Assembly: GCF_003121845.1 (NCBI RefSeq)
Contig: NZ_QEWQ01000003.1
Location: 312,501-376,500 of the forward strand
Direction: 5' to 3'
From: Ignatzschineria ureiclastica
GTDB taxonomy: Bacteria > Pseudomonadota > Gammaproteobacteria > Cardiobacteriales > Wohlfahrtiimonadaceae
DNA length: 64,000 nucleotides
Shown: in pieces, positions 56,726 through 64,000 of the stretch
Layout of the letters: each line of letters starts with the position of its first letter
Numbering within the stretch: position 1 is the stretch's first letter
Program-made: the position numbers and the translations under genes
Notes under the pieces: generated by a model
The model's input: the letters and a program-made list of their open reading frames with translations, nothing else
The model's database searches: none
Told to the model about the DNA's origin: nothing

Positions 56726-56757
56726 AAAGCCAATGTATCGATGTACATTGGCTTTTT
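56726..56757 (+). terminator. terminator after the sulfatase-fold gene
   Basis: AAAGCCAATGTA pairs with TACATTGGCTTT around a short loop, followed by TT. It lies about 60 bases past the stop at 56667. Confidence 0.88.
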
Positions 56758-56820
56758 AATTACAAAATATAGTATATTAATAATATTATTAATATTAAAA
56801 ATATACAAAAAGGATACTTA

Positions 56821-57855
56821 ATGAATACATCCCCTAATCTTTTTAATTATGCTACCTCTGAATTATCTCAAGATGCTATGATCTGTTGGTTACTTGCACA
56901 TGCTGATCCAAAATATAAAGATAGCACTGACCCGCAATTACAGGCTGTAGCACTCAATTTAATCAATCGATTTCTACAACTTTCAGGAAATGAACCCCTC
57001 ACCGTTCCCATACGGACTGAAAGCTTTAAAATCAAAAAACAAGTAGAACATATAGATATTGTCGTTCAAGTCAATCAATACGTCATCTTAATAGAAGATA
57101 AAACCGTAGCAAATGTTCATGGCGATCAACTTGATAGATACAAAAAAGCATTTGATCAAAAATATAATGATCAAGACTTCATTATCGTGCCTATCTTTTT
57201 TAAAACGTTCGATCAAAGTTCTTATCATCAGGTAAAACAAGCTGGATTCATCCCATTTTTACGTCAAGATTTATTAGCAGTCTTATCCCCATTTTCAAAG
57301 ATCGATAATGATATTTTTCAAGATTATTACCAATATATCTCTCAGATAGAGATTGATGTCGAAGCGTTCCGCACAACTGCCCTAAAAGATTGGAAGGGAC
57401 GACAATGGATGGGATTCTTTAAGGCCTTACAAAAAGAATTGAAAAACATGGATATCCAATCTCACTGGAAATATGTTGCAAATGCTTCAGGCGGACAGCA
57501 AGTTTTATGGATAGAAGGAACGAATAATGCTAATCATCGACAATATATTCAATTACAGAGCCATAGAGAAAAAGGAATAGAACTGGTAATTCGATTATCT
57601 AGTAAAGACTCCAAAATCCCTAACAATACTAAATTATCGATTATTCAACATCTTACAAAAAATTTTGAATTACACTCACATGAATTCCCAAGCATTAAAA
57701 ACATTATAAAAGTCAATAGACTAGGTCATGGAAAAACAGTTGCATTGATGATTATCGAACCTAAAAAAGCGATCTTTTCTGATGCGCCCATTTCTTTAGA
57801 AGAAATTACTAATTTTATGACTGAATCTGTACGTTTTTTATCTCAAAACTTGTAA
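56821..57855 (+). CDS. PD-(D/E)XK nuclease superfamily protein
   Basis: 344 residues. The start NLFNYATSELSQDAMICWLL is typical of a group of PD-(D/E)XK nucleases. The core is seen as HIDIVV (D79) and ILIEDKT (E92, K94), with a Q103-to-Y107 helix motif after it, so the active site looks intact. The C-terminal half has no family I recognise. Its role is unknown; stand-alone members may act in DNA repair, restriction or phage defence. It starts an AT-rich two-gene unit with the XRE-type gene 35 bases downstream, behind a terminator. Confidence 0.75.
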   Translation: MNTSPNLFNYATSELSQDAMICWLLAHADPKYKDSTDPQLQAVALNLINRFLQLSGNEPLTVPIRTESFKIKKQVEHIDIVVQVNQYVILIEDKTVANVHGDQLDRYKKAFDQKYNDQDFIIVPIFFKTFDQSSYHQVKQAGFIPFLRQDLLAVLSPFSKIDNDIFQDYYQYISQIEIDVEAFRTTALKDWKGRQWMGFFKALQKELKNMDIQSHWKYVANASGGQQVLWIEGTNNANHRQYIQLQSHREKGIELVIRLSSKDSKIPNNTKLSIIQHLTKNFELHSHEFPSIKNIIKVNRLGHGKTVALMIIEPKKAIFSDAPISLEEITNFMTESVRFLSQNL

Positions 57856-57890
57856 ATATCCAATTATACCAATAAATAAAAATAATATTT

Positions 57891-58772
57891 ATGCACATAC
57901 AACAATTTCGACAAGCGCTACAATACTCACGAGAAACTCTAGCAAAAGAGCTACACGTTTCTGTTATTGATATTGAAAATTGGGAAAGTGGCACGGCTTT
58001 CCCTGATATTCGTTATCTACGAGATATAGCGCTTTTATTTAAGACAAGTGTCGAAGAATTAAGGGGCGATTATCCCTTACGGGCGTATCCTAGAACAGGA
58101 CATTTCTTTGTGAATGACTCAACGCTTGATGCTTTTTGGGGACATATTTGTATCCATTTACAGAACCATGAGAACGCTCTTTGGTTTCCGATCTCTCTTA
58201 AAAGTCAGCAATCTATTGTAGAGCAGTTAGCCCAAAGTACAGCAAGCTATCCTTGGATCTCTATTGAGACCTTAAATAATCGCTTACTTTTTATAAATGT
58301 GATGCACACTGATTCTATTGAGCTAATTCATCAACAAAAAGAAAATCAACAAAGTACACCTGATGATTGGGATATCCACGGATATAGTTTAGAACTCTAC
58401 CGCGCGTTAATCCGAAAAGATCAAGATCCTTTCGGATATATGGCTAGCAATCAATATAGTGATTCTTTTAAAGAAAAAATTGAATCAATTTGCGATTACC
58501 ACGATCTCTATCTTGGTACTCATCTATCTGACCTACTCTATAATACCCATATTATTCAAGCTCAAAAAAGCATCTCCGCCCCTATTGCACCAAATTTTAT
58601 TGCCGAGATCTATCAGCATATTACAGAGCGACAACTGCCTACGATGCTCAATATTTCAAAGTCTATCGAGAGTAATCAGCATTTTATTCAAAGCGCAGAA
58701 ATCGCACTGATTAATACGCCGCTTGCATTATTGATTGATTACCAAGTATCTCAAAAAGCAGAAGCCTGTTAA
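57891..58772 (+). CDS. XRE-type helix-turn-helix protein with unknown C-terminal domain
   Basis: 293 residues. Residues 1-60 are a Cro/C1-type DNA-binding domain (FRQALQYSRETLAKELHVSV, then IENWESGTAFPDIRYLRDIA). The remaining 230 residues match no family I know; they have no enzyme motif or membrane segment and several Trp/His/Tyr. It follows the nuclease gene by 35 bases and may regulate it or act with it. The ATG has no clear ribosome site. Confidence 0.7.
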   Translation: MHIQQFRQALQYSRETLAKELHVSVIDIENWESGTAFPDIRYLRDIALLFKTSVEELRGDYPLRAYPRTGHFFVNDSTLDAFWGHICIHLQNHENALWFPISLKSQQSIVEQLAQSTASYPWISIETLNNRLLFINVMHTDSIELIHQQKENQQSTPDDWDIHGYSLELYRALIRKDQDPFGYMASNQYSDSFKEKIESICDYHDLYLGTHLSDLLYNTHIIQAQKSISAPIAPNFIAEIYQHITERQLPTMLNISKSIESNQHFIQSAEIALINTPLALLIDYQVSQKAEAC

Positions 58773-58828
58773 TCTGATTGATATCGAGCAGACCTAAATA
58801 CTATTTTCAAACTATCGAGATCATCACA

Positions 58829-59560
58829 ATGCAAAAATGGCCATTTCTAGTTTCATTACTACTTATCACACTCCTATCTAATGGGAGTTATGCGCAATTG
58901 CCTGTTGGAAAATATGTGGGGAATAATGGTAGTAGCGCTCTCACTATTACCGAGAAGCGACATCGGCAATATTTTGAAGTGGATATTTTGGGGGCGAATG
59001 GTCACTCTTGTTATGCCGATGGTTATATTAAAGATGCTGATATGATTCAGAATAATGAACAGATTGGTGTTGTAATTGATGAAGATACACCCGATCAATG
59101 CCTTTTATCTTTTAAGATGCAGGGCAATCAACTACGGCTAGATGTTCTCAGTGAGCAATATAGTGAAGCTTGCCAGCAATATTGCGGCGCTCGCGCCTTT
59201 CTCTTTGGGGAGTTTAAAATTCCTCCCGCTTATTGCACCCATAGTAATATCCAACAAGCGCGCAACCGCTTTAAGCAATTCTATGATCAAAAACGCTATG
59301 CAGATGCAGAGAATATCCTGAACAAAGTATTAACTCAATGCGATTTTTATCTTGATTTCATACTCAAAGATTCGATTCGTAGCGATTTAGCGCTCACGCT
59401 CTATCATCAACAACAGCCTGAACTCTGCCTTGAAGTATTAACACCAACGATTGCACTCAATGAGGAAGTTTACCTTCCACCAACAGATGCAGAAAACTAT
59501 AGAAAAACAGAGAAAGGCATTTTATTCAATTACAATCTCTGTCAAAAGGCGATTCGCTAA
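58829..59560 (+). CDS. exported cysteine-rich protein of unknown function
   Basis: 243 residues from the ATG at 58829, which begins a good signal peptide (KWPFLVSLLLITLLSNGSYA, cleavage after SYA); the frame is open 17 codons further. The mature N-terminal part is beta-rich with paired cysteines (GHSCYADGYI, QCLLSF, ACQQYCGARAFLFGEF, AYC). From about 140 the rest is helical and TPR-like (RFKQFYDQKRYADAENILNK). I do not recognise the family. It lies 56 bases past the XRE-type gene and might be in the same transcript. Confidence 0.7.
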   Translation: MQKWPFLVSLLLITLLSNGSYAQLPVGKYVGNNGSSALTITEKRHRQYFEVDILGANGHSCYADGYIKDADMIQNNEQIGVVIDEDTPDQCLLSFKMQGNQLRLDVLSEQYSEACQQYCGARAFLFGEFKIPPAYCTHSNIQQARNRFKQFYDQKRYADAENILNKVLTQCDFYLDFILKDSIRSDLALTLYHQQQPELCLEVLTPTIALNEEVYLPPTDAENYRKTEKGILFNYNLCQKAIR

Positions 59561-59630
59561 CGAATCATTAAATCTGGTTAATTCAAAAGATTCATTCAAG
59601 ACTCATCAGAGATGACGCGTAATGGCTATG

Positions 59631-61004
59631 CTATCCACCTAATTCCACAACAAACTCATCATCATTGATCCGCTGATAACGGCGATAAAAGATATAGGCT
59701 ACCGGAATCGCAAGGATCACAGTGGCAATCGGCATTGTAAGCCAAACCCCATCGAGCCCCCAGAACTTCGGCAGAATAAAGAGGAAAGGCACTTGCAATA
59801 ACAGATTCCCAAGCGAGATAAAAAGCGCTTTCTGCCCCTCTCCAATGGCTTGGAAGAACATTGTTGCAGTCACAAATAAACCATCTAAAAAGAGTACTGC
59901 TAAATGTAAACGGAGCGCATAAACCGTAACTGCAACAAGCTCAGGATCATCAGTGAACCAACTTGTAAAGAAGTGCGGAAAAATCAGCAATAATGCGGTA
60001 ATAATGACCCCTAAACCCAATCCTACATAGATCATCAAACGTGTCACAAAACGCGCCGAACGCACCCGCTCTTCCCCATAAAATCGGCTGATTAGAGGCT
60101 GTGAGCCATTCGCAACGCCTTCCACGGCAAAGTAGTAGATTGTTAATAGATATCCGGCGATCGTATACGCAGACACAGCAACTGTGCCCCCATATTCCAT
60201 CAGGAATTTATGGTGTAGCGTCATAATAAAACCGATATAGATAAAGGTGAAAAAAGCCGAGCTTCCCGTTAAAAGAATGGAGCCTAATAGTTTGAAATCA
60301 GGCTTAAAATGATGCCAAGAGAGCTTCTCTTCACTCTGTTTAAGCACATAATAGCCGCCTAACACCATTGCCACCATTTCGCCACCGATACTCGCAAGCG
60401 CAGCGCCTAAAATACCGATCTTAAAGTAAGAGATCAGCAAAAAGGAGAGTAGGATATTCACCGTTACGCCGGCAGCGATATAACAAGTTGAGCGCAGAGG
60501 TGTTCCCACATTACGCACAATAAAGGGCATTGCGAGGCTACCAATCACAAAGGGGGCGGCAAAAGCAAAGGTACGAATAAAAACCTCAGCCATCTCTGCG
60601 GCAGTCCCCTCAACACCTAAAATTGTCACTAGCCAAGGGGCTAAAAAGTAGAGTGCAATGCCGATTAAAATACCGGGAATAAATTGAAGAAAAAGCGCTT
60701 GCCCAAGGATTTTCCGTGCTTTCTCATCTTCCTCTTCGCCTTTAGCGATAGAGTAGAGACTACCAATCCCAACACCGACCAAGAAGCCAAAACCTAATAG
60801 AAGCGTAATATAGGACCAGCCGATATTAATCGCTGCTAATCCTGAAACTCCAATAAAGTGACCCACAAAGAAACCATCAACAATCTGATAAGTTCCACTA
60901 ATAAACATTGCAAGAACGGTAGGAATCACATAACTTGCGAATAGTTTAATTACAACAACATTGTAACGACGCACAAAAACCCCAAAGTGGCTAATAACCT
61001 CCAT
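59631..61004 (-). CDS. MATE-family efflux transporter
   Basis: 457 residues with about twelve membrane helices in two pseudo-symmetric halves, the MATE/MepA-like layout (FASYVIPTVLAMFISGTYQI near the N-terminus, GVANGSQPLISRFYGE in the second half). Such proteins export drugs or metabolites using Na+ or H+. The substrate is not predictable. It converges with the unknown exported protein gene. Confidence 0.9.
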   Translation of the reverse strand: MEVISHFGVFVRRYNVVVIKLFASYVIPTVLAMFISGTYQIVDGFFVGHFIGVSGLAAINIGWSYITLLLGFGFLVGVGIGSLYSIAKGEEEDEKARKILGQALFLQFIPGILIGIALYFLAPWLVTILGVEGTAAEMAEVFIRTFAFAAPFVIGSLAMPFIVRNVGTPLRSTCYIAAGVTVNILLSFLLISYFKIGILGAALASIGGEMVAMVLGGYYVLKQSEEKLSWHHFKPDFKLLGSILLTGSSAFFTFIYIGFIMTLHHKFLMEYGGTVAVSAYTIAGYLLTIYYFAVEGVANGSQPLISRFYGEERVRSARFVTRLMIYVGLGLGVIITALLLIFPHFFTSWFTDDPELVAVTVYALRLHLAVLFLDGLFVTATMFFQAIGEGQKALFISLGNLLLQVPFLFILPKFWGLDGVWLTMPIATVILAIPVAYIFYRRYQRINDDEFVVELGG

Positions 61005-61273
61005 AGTCTATCCTCTTTCTTGATAAAAAAGGAGGGGGAGAAATAAAAATATATTGCTATCTTGCTGTTTTAAAAATCTAACCTACTATTGCACCATAAA
61101 ATAGCAATAATAAGGGATTCAAAAAAATGGATTACGAATCTCTTCTATCCCTTCAATACGCATTTCAAGCATCTCATTGGGAAGCAACAATGGCTATGGT
61201 AAAATAACGATTATCCATCCCATACAGCTTTCTCAGCGCTTTCTCAGATAACACTACATAAATAGGAGTTTGT

Positions 61274-62200
61274 ATGCTTACCTTTGATCAAGTTTGGTCA
61301 CTCTATCACGAATATTACAACCCAAAGCGCATTTTTCCGAATCAAGCGATGCCAGAAAAGAGAATGCAAAAGGTCGATTCTCTGCTTTCGATTCAAGATC
61401 AGTATGATATTTTACTCCTCGATGGTTTTGGCGTTCTCAATGTCGGCGGCAGTGCTATTCAACATATGCCAGACACGCTAAAGCAACTGAAAGCAGCGGG
61501 AAAAGAACTCTTTATTCTCACTAATGGCGCTTCTTATCCGACAGATGTACGGGCGAAAGCATACCCGAAGCTTGGATATGATATTCCGGCAGAGTATATC
61601 GTTTCATCTCGAGATGGGGTTGAACGCTTGCTCCCTACCTTACCCCTTACAAAACAAGGTGGCACTTGGGGCGTGATTGTGGGTGAAGATGCATTCATTG
61701 AACGATTACCGGCAAAATGTGAGCTCTTGACGCAAGATAATATCGACATCGTTGATGGCTTTATCTTCCTCGCTGCCGGCGTTTGGAATCAAGAGTGGCA
61801 AACAAGATTAACAGCTGCTTTGCAAAAACGCACAAGACCGATCATTATCGGTAACCCTGATATCAGCGCTCCGCTTGAAAACAGCTTTTCAGTGGAACCA
61901 GGCTTTTATGCGATCGAATTACTAAAAGCGATCCCCGATCTTGAAGTTTACTATTGTGGTAAACCTTTTACAAATACGTACGATGCTGCCTTTGAACGAA
62001 TTCGGTTTGTCGTCGGAGATTTTGATCCAGCTCGAGTACTGATGGTAGGTGATACGCTACATACCGATATTTTAGGCGGTAATATGGCAGGCTGTAAGAC
62101 GCTACTAAAAGCCGATTGGGGGTTTTTACGCGGGAAAGATCCTATGCCTTATATTGAAGAATCGGGTATTGTGCCAGATTTTCTGATTCAAAATAGGTAG
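61274..62200 (+). CDS. HAD superfamily class IIA hydrolase
   Basis: 308 residues. HAD motif I ILLLDGFGVLN supplies nucleophile D50, but the usual second aspartate (+2) is Phe52; related class IIA proteins often have Trp there (D-x-W-G). Motif II LTNGASYPTD, the lysine in CGKPFTNTYDAAF and the acidic GDTLHTDILGG are intact. It is probably a phosphatase of small sugar or nucleotide phosphates, or a non-catalytic relative. It has its own AT-rich upstream region, and a terminator shared with ppx lies downstream. Confidence 0.85.
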   Translation: MLTFDQVWSLYHEYYNPKRIFPNQAMPEKRMQKVDSLLSIQDQYDILLLDGFGVLNVGGSAIQHMPDTLKQLKAAGKELFILTNGASYPTDVRAKAYPKLGYDIPAEYIVSSRDGVERLLPTLPLTKQGGTWGVIVGEDAFIERLPAKCELLTQDNIDIVDGFIFLAAGVWNQEWQTRLTAALQKRTRPIIIGNPDISAPLENSFSVEPGFYAIELLKAIPDLEVYYCGKPFTNTYDAAFERIRFVVGDFDPARVLMVGDTLHTDILGGNMAGCKTLLKADWGFLRGKDPMPYIEESGIVPDFLIQNR

Positions 62201-62274
62201 TCAAATCGATCATAATCTACTTTCGATTTCTATTTCTATTTCGATTTCAAGTTCGATGCCAGTTTTACACAGAC

Positions 62275-62307
62275 AAAAAGGGCGACTAATCATCGCCCTT
62301 GTTCTTT
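62275..62307 (+). terminator. terminator between convergent HAD and ppx genes
   Basis: AAGGGCGA (62278-62285) pairs with TCGCCCTT (62293-62300) around a 7-base loop. T-rich sequence follows on the plus strand, and AAAAA precedes it, so it may work in both directions. Confidence 0.85.
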
Positions 62308-62368
62308 TAACATCTTTATTCTTATTAAATATTACGATATCAAGCCATATACTGCTATTGACAGAGAA

Positions 62369-63853
62369 CTACCACGTAAGCGCTGTGCCAATCTGCTTTA
62401 AATATTTCTGCTCACTTAAAAGATCTTCCCTGAAAAGAGGATGCTCTTTAAGCCAACCTTTTTCAAATTGTAACTTGATCTCATCTTTCGAGAGGGAGAT
62501 CTCCACATTCGGAGATTCTTTCAAATAACGACCTCGATTGAATAGGACTGAGATACGAAGTAAGCAGGTGATCAGTAGCAAGTAATCGGGCATCCCTTCA
62601 AAAGCAGAGGGATCGATTTTCCGCTGTTGATAACGAATCATTGTCGCTAAAATTTTCTGATCCTGCTTACTAAAACCATCTAAATCTGCGTGCTCAACTA
62701 GATAGGCAGAATGTTTATATTGTCGATGATGCGAAATGGCTAAACCTATTTCGTGAAGATAAGAAGCCCATTTGAGATAACGAACTGCTTCATCGGATAA
62801 TTCAATCTGATCGCCTTTTGAATTTTTCAGCATCTTCACCAATTTCATACTAGTAATCGCCACTCTTCGAGCCTGCTCTTCATCTGCCCCTAATCTTGCA
62901 ATTAACGCCTGAATCGTCTCATCTCGGCGATCTTTTTGATGAACGCGCCCGAGAAGATCAAATAGAATCCCTTCTCGAAGTGCCACATTGGTCACAGCCA
63001 TTTTTTCAATAGAGAGCGTTTTAAACGCAGCTTGTAATATGACCAACCCGGCCCCGACAACATCAGCTCGAGGCTCACTTAAATCAAAGCTCTTCGCAAT
63101 TTTTTTAGTTTTACCGAGCTCAATAAACTTCTCAACGAGATGATCAAGTGATGCCGCCGTAATAAATTCTTCTTGTGGACCGAAAACTGAGACTAATGTT
63201 CCGAGCGTTTTAATCGTGCCAGATGCGCCGACAAAATGCGCATTTTTGTAAGGAATTAAATAACGTAGCGATTGTAATTCTGATTCCACATAAGTGAATG
63301 CTTGCTCATAATTCGCTCGGGTAAACTCCCCTTTTGCAAAGAACTTGCGAGTCATATTGACACAACCCACATCTTGACTATAAGCAGCTTTAATCTTGCT
63401 CTTGTGCCCTAAAATAAACTCCGTACTACCGCCACCAATATCGATCACAAAGAGATCTTGCTCTTGATCTTCTAAGTGAATATATTGTGAAACCCCTAGA
63501 TAGATCAGCCGCGCTTCTTCTCGCCCTGAAATAATATCAATCGGCATCCCGAGCGCTTGTTCCGCTTCTTTGATAAAACTAGGATCTTTCAGCTTACGAA
63601 GTGTTAAGGTTCCCACTGCTCTGCGATTATTGGGGGCAATCGTGACTAAACGCTCCCGAAATTTACGCAAACAATGGAGTGCTCGCTCACGCACAATAGG
63701 ATCTAAACCACCGCCATCGAGCAAACCATAGCCTAACTGCACCATCTCCTTAATCCGATCGACCACTAAAATCCGACCATTATCTTCCTGCATTACCGCC
63801 ATGTGAAAACTATTGGATCCTAAATCAATCACTGCATAAATATCATCTTTCAT
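62369..63853 (-). CDS. exopolyphosphatase / guanosine pentaphosphate phosphohydrolase (Ppx/GppA)
   Basis: 494 residues. The ASKHA-fold ATPase-like domain has phosphate-1 loop VIDLGSNSFHMAV and phosphate-2 VIDIGGGSTEFI. The C-terminal HD-like helical region (YLHEIGLAISHHRQYKHSAY) is present, as in full-length Ppx and GppA. It degrades polyphosphate or converts pppGpp to ppGpp; sequence alone does not settle which. ppk is not adjacent on this side. GAGAG precedes the ATG. Confidence 0.9.
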   Translation of the reverse strand: MKDDIYAVIDLGSNSFHMAVMQEDNGRILVVDRIKEMVQLGYGLLDGGGLDPIVRERALHCLRKFRERLVTIAPNNRRAVGTLTLRKLKDPSFIKEAEQALGMPIDIISGREEARLIYLGVSQYIHLEDQEQDLFVIDIGGGSTEFILGHKSKIKAAYSQDVGCVNMTRKFFAKGEFTRANYEQAFTYVESELQSLRYLIPYKNAHFVGASGTIKTLGTLVSVFGPQEEFITAASLDHLVEKFIELGKTKKIAKSFDLSEPRADVVGAGLVILQAAFKTLSIEKMAVTNVALREGILFDLLGRVHQKDRRDETIQALIARLGADEEQARRVAITSMKLVKMLKNSKGDQIELSDEAVRYLKWASYLHEIGLAISHHRQYKHSAYLVEHADLDGFSKQDQKILATMIRYQQRKIDPSAFEGMPDYLLLITCLLRISVLFNRGRYLKESPNVEISLSKDEIKLQFEKGWLKEHPLFREDLLSEQKYLKQIGTALTW

Positions 63854-63977
63854 ACGTGGTCTCTCGCTATTTCATTGAGCTATTTTGTAAAATTAGAGGC
63901 AAACAGACTCTAATTAAGTGCATTACAGTTTCGCTATTATCGCACTATTCTAATATTATCCCTAACAAGAAATAGCA

Positions 63978-64000
63978 ATGATTGATCTCTATCTATCACT
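63978..64000 (+). CDS. possible start of a plus-strand gene, cut by the window edge
   Basis: An ATG at 63978 opens MIDLYLS and runs off the window; AAGAAA precedes it. It would be divergent from the ppx-type gene. The fragment is far too short for a family call. Confidence 0.25.

Noticed and set aside
61127-61207. 26-codon open frame starting MDYESLLSLQ before the HAD gene
   Set aside because: It has an AAGGGA upstream, but the peptide has no hydrophobic or structural feature and nothing supports expression.
62223-62260. Short T/C/G/A microrepeat (TTTCGATTTCTATTTC type) between HAD and ppx genes
   Set aside because: A simple-sequence stretch with no clear unit conservation or function.
1-64000. 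Prophage, integrative element, insertion sequence or CRISPR array
   Set aside because: No integrase other than XerC, no transposase, no phage genes and no regularly spaced direct repeats were found.

Overview
The window is a stretch of bacterial chromosome, AT-rich and densely coded, from a Gammaproteobacterium. The Lpt/MsbA lipopolysaccharide export genes, HldE, Tol-Pal, PBP1b with an LpoP-type lipoprotein, RNase E, Min, SbcB and EpmB all point there. The AT-rich coding and divergent protein versions recall the Ignatzschineria/Wohlfahrtiimonas/Cardiobacteriales side of the class; that placement is inference, not seen directly. There is no prophage, integrative element, CRISPR array or rRNA operon. 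Almost all genes are housekeeping genes with known family signatures.

Layout. 1-1143: end of an origin-type block (parA start, rsmG). 1383-5838: molybdenum cofactor genes in the order moaD-moaE-mobA-moeA, followed upstream on the same strand by a metal ABC transporter (permease and ATPase, no binding protein). 6341-11811: pilZ, tatD, hldE, recA, rluC. 12036-15604: ybgC-tolQ-tolR-tolA, a membrane cytochrome b and a 35-codon membrane microprotein. 15605-16325: a repeat-rich gap holding three Correia-like elements and two terminators. 16326-24537: ahpC, rne, lpoP-like, mrcB. 24853-29721: corC, tRNA-Asn, a TAXI-type binding protein, miaA, epmB, hflD. 29958-32458: a methyltransferase, tRNA-Gln and tRNA-Leu. 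32635-39200: a tyrosine phosphatase, xerC, aspA, hslR, minE-minD-minC, slyD. 39426-45378: rpiA, lptC-lptA-lptB, sbcB, an EEP-family hydrolase, comF. 46262-52063 (minus strand): a barrel-less OmpA-like protein, msbA, pal, tolB, hpt, hemA. 52194-54600: a frameshifted Slp-type lipoprotein, a repeat, ubiD. 54976-63853: a sulfatase-fold membrane enzyme, a PD-(D/E)XK nuclease next to an XRE-type regulator, a periplasmic protein of unknown function, a MATE transporter, a HAD hydrolase and ppx/gppA.

How the genes work together: the main theme is the cell envelope. LptA/B/C and MsbA move lipopolysaccharide made with HldE heptose. TolQRA and TolB-Pal form the trans-envelope constriction machine but are encoded about 34 kb apart. 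PBP1b and its presumed activator build peptidoglycan, and Min places the septum.

The most unusual content is (1) a family of about 130-173 bp miniature elements with TATAGT-starting terminal inverted repeats and a conserved internal ATGCCGG/CCGGCAT inverted repeat, resembling the Neisseria Correia elements, with five copies here; (2) a single-base frameshift in the Slp-family lipoprotein whose lost C-terminus is still readable in the next frame; (3) a nuclease/XRE pair of unknown role; and (4) the microprotein after the cytochrome b gene. I found no complete, convincing new multi-gene system; the nuclease/XRE pair is the best candidate.
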